6,830 nt of DNA from an uncultured Eubacteriaceae bacterium (GTDB taxonomy: Bacteria; Bacillota; Clostridia; Oscillospirales; Acutalibacteraceae): contig CALCVR010000283.1 in assembly GCA_937905915.1 (NCBI GenBank), positions 1-6,830 of the forward strand, written 5' to 3'. The position numbers were made by a program, and so were the translations under genes. Shown here piece after piece: positions 4,801-6,830 of the stretch; within the stretch, counting starts at the first letter, position 1; each line of letters starts with the position of its first letter. Below the pieces are notes generated by a model that was given only the letters and a program-made list of their open reading frames with translations, had not been told where the DNA came from and ran no database searches.

Positions 4801-6544
4801 TTTTATCAAGGGCCAGGTTCTCCGCCTCAATGGGTTTCACTTCATTGTTCAGATCCAGGTCGGTGATAACCCAAGGGTTAATCAGGCGGGCATCCTGGGT
4901 GTAGCTGACATACACATCCTGGTAAATGCCGATGTTGCGGCCGCGGATAGTAGGCACCCAGTCCCAGCCGATGGAGGCGTGGAGGGTGGGGTTATCGTAG
5001 CCCAGCACGCCGCCGTTTCCGCCGGCGCTGCCGATGGTCTGTTCGGTAACGGCGCCGGGATTATCGTTCTTGTGAATGTATACCGCCAAGTAGTTGTCGC
5101 CGCCGTAGTTTACATAATCGGTGACATCAAACTTGCTCTCAATAAAGGCGCCCTCAATCCGGCCCACATTATGGCCGTTAAAATAGATATCCGCCTTCCA
5201 GTTGATGGCATCAAAGTTAAGCCAGGTGCGCTGGCCCTTCTGGCTCTCGGGAATGACAAAGCTGTCCCGATACCAGAAGTCAGCGGTAAAGTAACTGTCG
5301 GAAATTTGCAGCTGTTGATCGCTGAAATTAGGATCTGGAATGGCTCCCGCCTGTAGGTAGGACCACAGTACGGTACCGGGCACTACGGCCGGCAGCCAGG
5401 AGCTATCATCGTAGCCAGGTTGGGACAAAGTTTCACCAGTGACCTCTTCCCCTACCTGGGAGACGCGTTCTACCTTCCAATTGCCTCCTCGGAGATACTG
5501 CGTACCATCGGCTTCTGCCTCAGGCATTTCGCCGATGGAATAGTGCAGGTCATTTACACCATACACTTCGATTTCATGGACACCGTAGTTGTTGCTTACA
5601 GCCTCTTCACACAGAAGGCGGACATACTGGGCCTGGGCGGTGTCAAATTGACAGGTTTCCTCTCCGCCCTGGCCAGCTTCCTGAGTATAAACTGTTTGCC
5701 AATCCTCAGCGTCGTCGGAGATCTGAAGCTCATACTTAGAAGCGTAATTGTCACCCCAGTTGATGACCGCCTGATCGATGGTACTCTCCGTTCCCAAGTC
5801 GATGTAGACGTACTGCTGGCCAGCCGATTTACTGATCCACTCGCTATTAAACTCCGCTTTAGCGGGACGCGGGACAATACTCTCGCCGTCGGCGTTCAAT
5901 AGGTCGAATTCTCCCAACTGGATACGGCCGGGAATAAATTCTCCATTTTGCATCTCGCCTTCGTCACCGCTGTTCTCCTTGACATTGAGACGATAGTAAC
6001 GGTAAGCGGTGTCATTTTCCATTTGGAAGGTCTTGGTCTCATAACGCTCCGACCAAGTGATACCCTCTTGGGTGTCTAACACATCAAAATGCACGCCGTC
6101 GTTGGATCCCTCCACTGTCCATGTTTTAGGATCGCGGCCAGGCTGATCATTTGCTGTGGTAAGAGTATAGCTCTTAGCTACATAGGCTTCCTCCCCGGGG
6201 AATTTTAGCTGCAACCAAGCGGCCTGGTTAAAGGTTAACCACTTGGTGCTGGGCTGGCCGTCAAAGGCGCAGCTGGGGTTTTCCGCCGAGGGGGAATCCC
6301 CATACTGGTCGGAGTATTCCGGCCCGCCAATTTTCACTTCCGGCACAATACCGTCGGTGACAAGGTGACCGGTTTGATTATAGTCGGTGGCGCTGGAATG
6401 ATAAGCAGCGCGGCGAAGGGCTACGTTACGATACCCTTCTTCATCCTTGGGTTGAGCGCTGACTGGGCTGACCGCTGTAAATAATGTGGTCATCAAAGCA
6501 AGCGCCGCCGCAAGGCACATTCCCTTTTTCCATGATTTTAGCAC
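1817..6544 (-). CDS. Secreted multidomain GH2 beta-glycosidase (exo-glucosaminidase/mannosidase-like) with four F5/8C modules
   Basis: A secreted 1575-residue GH2 enzyme that should release a beta-linked terminal sugar from extracellular glycans. Rough layout: signal peptide 1-30; F5/8C module 38-217; second F5/8C 226-330; GH2 sugar-binding jelly roll 340-560; third F5/8C 572-706; GH2 Ig-like domain 717-816; TIM barrel 817-1125; Ig-like domain 1126-1215; an exo-glucosaminidase-type Ig domain 1220-1320 (LPTYYSDNYISLMPGES); unassigned 1321-1436; fourth F5/8C 1438-1575. RGGNWGMDD (835-842) and RNWVGQTG (868-875) fit the CsxA/beta-mannosidase branch of GH2. Likely acid/base is Glu936 (GRNEGNPP) and nucleophile Glu994 (HSERGLPNIP). 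No sortase motif or membrane anchor is seen at the C-terminus. The third F5/8C interrupts the usual GH2 domain order. The start is GTG, chosen because AGGAGG lies 8 nt upstream and the signal peptide follows. Substrate is uncertain: exo-beta-glucosaminidase, beta-mannosidase or a related activity; the GH92 neighbour favours mannose-containing glycans. Confidence 0.9.
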   Translation of the reverse strand: MLKSWKKGMCLAAALALMTTLFTAVSPVSAQPKDEEGYRNVALRRAAYHSSATDYNQTGHLVTDGIVPEVKIGGPEYSDQYGDSPSAENPSCAFDGQPSTKWLTFNQAAWLQLKFPGEEAYVAKSYTLTTANDQPGRDPKTWTVEGSNDGVHFDVLDTQEGITWSERYETKTFQMENDTAYRYYRLNVKENSGDEGEMQNGEFIPGRIQLGEFDLLNADGESIVPRPAKAEFNSEWISKSAGQQYVYIDLGTESTIDQAVINWGDNYASKYELQISDDAEDWQTVYTQEAGQGGEETCQFDTAQAQYVRLLCEEAVSNNYGVHEIEVYGVNDLHYSIGEMPEAEADGTQYLRGGNWKVERVSQVGEEVTGETLSQPGYDDSSWLPAVVPGTVLWSYLQAGAIPDPNFSDQQLQISDSYFTADFWYRDSFVIPESQKGQRTWLNFDAINWKADIYFNGHNVGRIEGAFIESKFDVTDYVNYGGDNYLAVYIHKNDNPGAVTEQTIGSAGGNGGVLGYDNPTLHASIGWDWVPTIRGRNIGIYQDVYVSYTQDARLINPWVITDLDLNNEVKPIEAENLALDKTASASSVEGYNAGQNVAQHALDGNTNTRWSSEYKDNQWFQVDFGKPTTFSSTRIQWEASYAVDYTLQYSNDGKIWTDILTEDDCKGGVDQKYFDQVTAQYLRIQCGKRSSQYGTSFWEFEVYDMEKPVEEPEGPDFSKADLTVKTEVENCKDEATTVTVSGTIQPGNLPFSQDVELAPNETKEVTIDGIVMENPELWWPNTYGDQYLYTCNVQVTEDGRVSDDEAFQFGVREFTYSEGSPLQIYCNGTRIICRGGNWGMDDSNVAATAEDYDTKIRLHAEANLTMIRNWVGQTGKEDFYKACDKYGILVFDDFWLANPSDGPNPNDEDMFMKNAVDKIKRVRRYASVCFYCGRNEGNPPETLNKNLEEATVTYDGTRHYIPHSASGTVSGYGPYAVQDPEYYFNNAPVTLHSERGLPNIPAYESMVEMLGEDHLWPIDNVWGLHDFTSGSAQNGNKYQQEMKDYGSYNSLEEFVRIAQMVNYENHKALFEATFNKGGNGMLMWMSQSAWPSMVWQTYDYYYDTNGGYFGLKQGNQPIHAIWNCTNDAIVLTNYTPNDETGLKVIVNVYDLNGNLILSQEEVSDVASDSTEEVMNLQYPEDSTDIKFIRTIVEDAEGNQIADNFYWTNTEDYQGYKALNDLPEVKLQADYTAQEKVGTTCYYTVNLQNNTEDPALMIRLKTTNDLTGERVLPTYYSDNYISLMPGESKEITVEFDEKYLNGGQPVFSVEGWNIVADEIGDEPEANYIKGFSIERDDESITQVSAGEIYAEVQVAGLAEQSTMKVNPVIALYKDGKLEDIQVNPQEVTVKAGETVTVQTSPIVVPDEDDLTMYEVKAFLLGGGQYATPLQTSKQLDAWEFPNLALSAVATASSEENQKQSEGADHTVKNVNDGDSTTRWASDWMKDPQWVQLDFGKPVEFSQIILEWEAACATKYVIQISDDGKQWTDLVRNDNGKAGIQPYTFEEPQSARYIRVLGEERAMEKYGYSIYEIRVYQ

Positions 6545-6552
6545 AAAAACTT

Positions 6553-6558
6553 CCTCCT
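6553..6558 (-). promoter_or_regulatory. RBS setting a GTG start for the GH2 gene
   Basis: Perfect AGGAGG on the minus strand, 8 nt before the GTG at 6544-6542. The next in-frame ATG is codon 9, inside the signal peptide and without its own RBS, so GTG is the likely start. Confidence 0.85.
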
Positions 6559-6672
6559 TCTAAAAGGCCATTAAACGATGTAATTTTAGATATTCTAGAT
6601 AATTTTTTATACTTAAAATAGCAGCTATATTCTGTTCTTTGCCTTTTGCACATTCCTCCCTTTTTTTGCAGC

Positions 6673-6708
6673 TGACTGATATGAGTTAATTCCTTTTTTA
6701 GTCAGTCA
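6673..6708. repeat. TGACTGA / TCAGTCA inverted repeat in the GH2 leader
   Basis: TGACTGA (6673-6679) and TCAGTCA (6702-6708) are exact inverted copies 22 bp apart, and a further TTACTGACC lies at 6715-6723. Repeated half-sites upstream of a glycosidase gene suggest binding by a transcription regulator. In RNA they could form a hairpin, but no U-run follows. No regulator family is assigned. Confidence 0.4.
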
Positions 6709-6753
6709 TTGGGCTTACTGACCTAGTTCTGTAAAATAATTTTATCATTTTTC

Positions 6754-6782
6754 ATTGTATCATATCATTAAAATCTGTTGAA
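6754..6782 (-). promoter_or_regulatory. Possible promoter of the GH2 gene
   Basis: On the minus strand the -10 is TACAAT (6759 to 6754), preceded by TG one base upstream as in an extended -10. A weak -35, TTCAAC (6782 to 6777), lies 17 bp further up. Transcription would start near 6747, leaving a leader of about 200 nt that includes the TGACTGA repeats. The region is AT-rich, so other promoter placements are possible. Confidence 0.4.
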
Positions 6783-6830
6783 CTGGATAATCTTTTTATT
6801 TTCAAAATACTAACTATCATTTATCCTTTA

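Noticed and set aside
6441..6653. 70-residue frame on the minus strand overlapping the GH2 start
   Set aside because: Its GGGAGG is only about one base from the ATG, too close to work well. The frame overlaps the GH2 signal peptide coding sequence in another phase and the product resembles nothing known.

Overview
The window looks like chromosomal DNA of a gut-type clostridial Firmicute. The evidence is strong AGGAGG-type ribosome binding sites, consensus sigma-A promoters, AT-rich intergenic regions around coding DNA of roughly balanced GC, and large secreted glycan-degrading enzymes with discoidin-type binding modules. A tmRNA-like 3' end of Firmicutes type agrees with this. The species cannot be named from the sequence.

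All supported coding is on the minus strand and reads right to left. From the right: an AT-rich leader with a possible promoter (6545-6830); one very large intact gene (1817-6544) for a secreted 1575-residue GH2-family beta-glycosidase with four F5/8C (CBM32-like) modules, one placed inside the GH2 core; a strong hairpin terminator (1744-1783); a good promoter and RBS (1589-1652); then the 5' part of a second secreted glycosidase gene, a GH92 alpha-mannosidase (start 1579). The GH2 and GH92 genes have separate promoters, but together suggest a locus for extracellular trimming of mannose-containing, probably host-type, glycans.

The GH92 gene is broken. After about 185 residues the frame runs into 32 nt (1025 down to 994, minus strand) with the geometry of the 3' end of tmRNA or a tRNA: T-arm, acceptor strand and CCA. 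The frame then continues through unrelated sequence to a stop at 920-922. Such 3' ends are classic attachment cores for tyrosine-recombinase elements, and the orientation places an inserted element to the left. My reading is that positions 1 to about 1000 are the terminal, non-coding end of an integrative element that entered GH92 at a secondary att site, or was joined there by rearrangement or assembly.

That left kilobase has no convincing gene. It has an array of 13 copies of a GTTCCACTTT-type motif (259-673), paired into five inverted-repeat hairpins and partly arranged in repeats with 77-78 bp spacing. It then has a run of hairpins (722-934), including a leftward terminator at 824-862, and an inverted repeat (952-980) beside the att-like core. 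The hairpin array and the att-like junction are the parts most worth following up.
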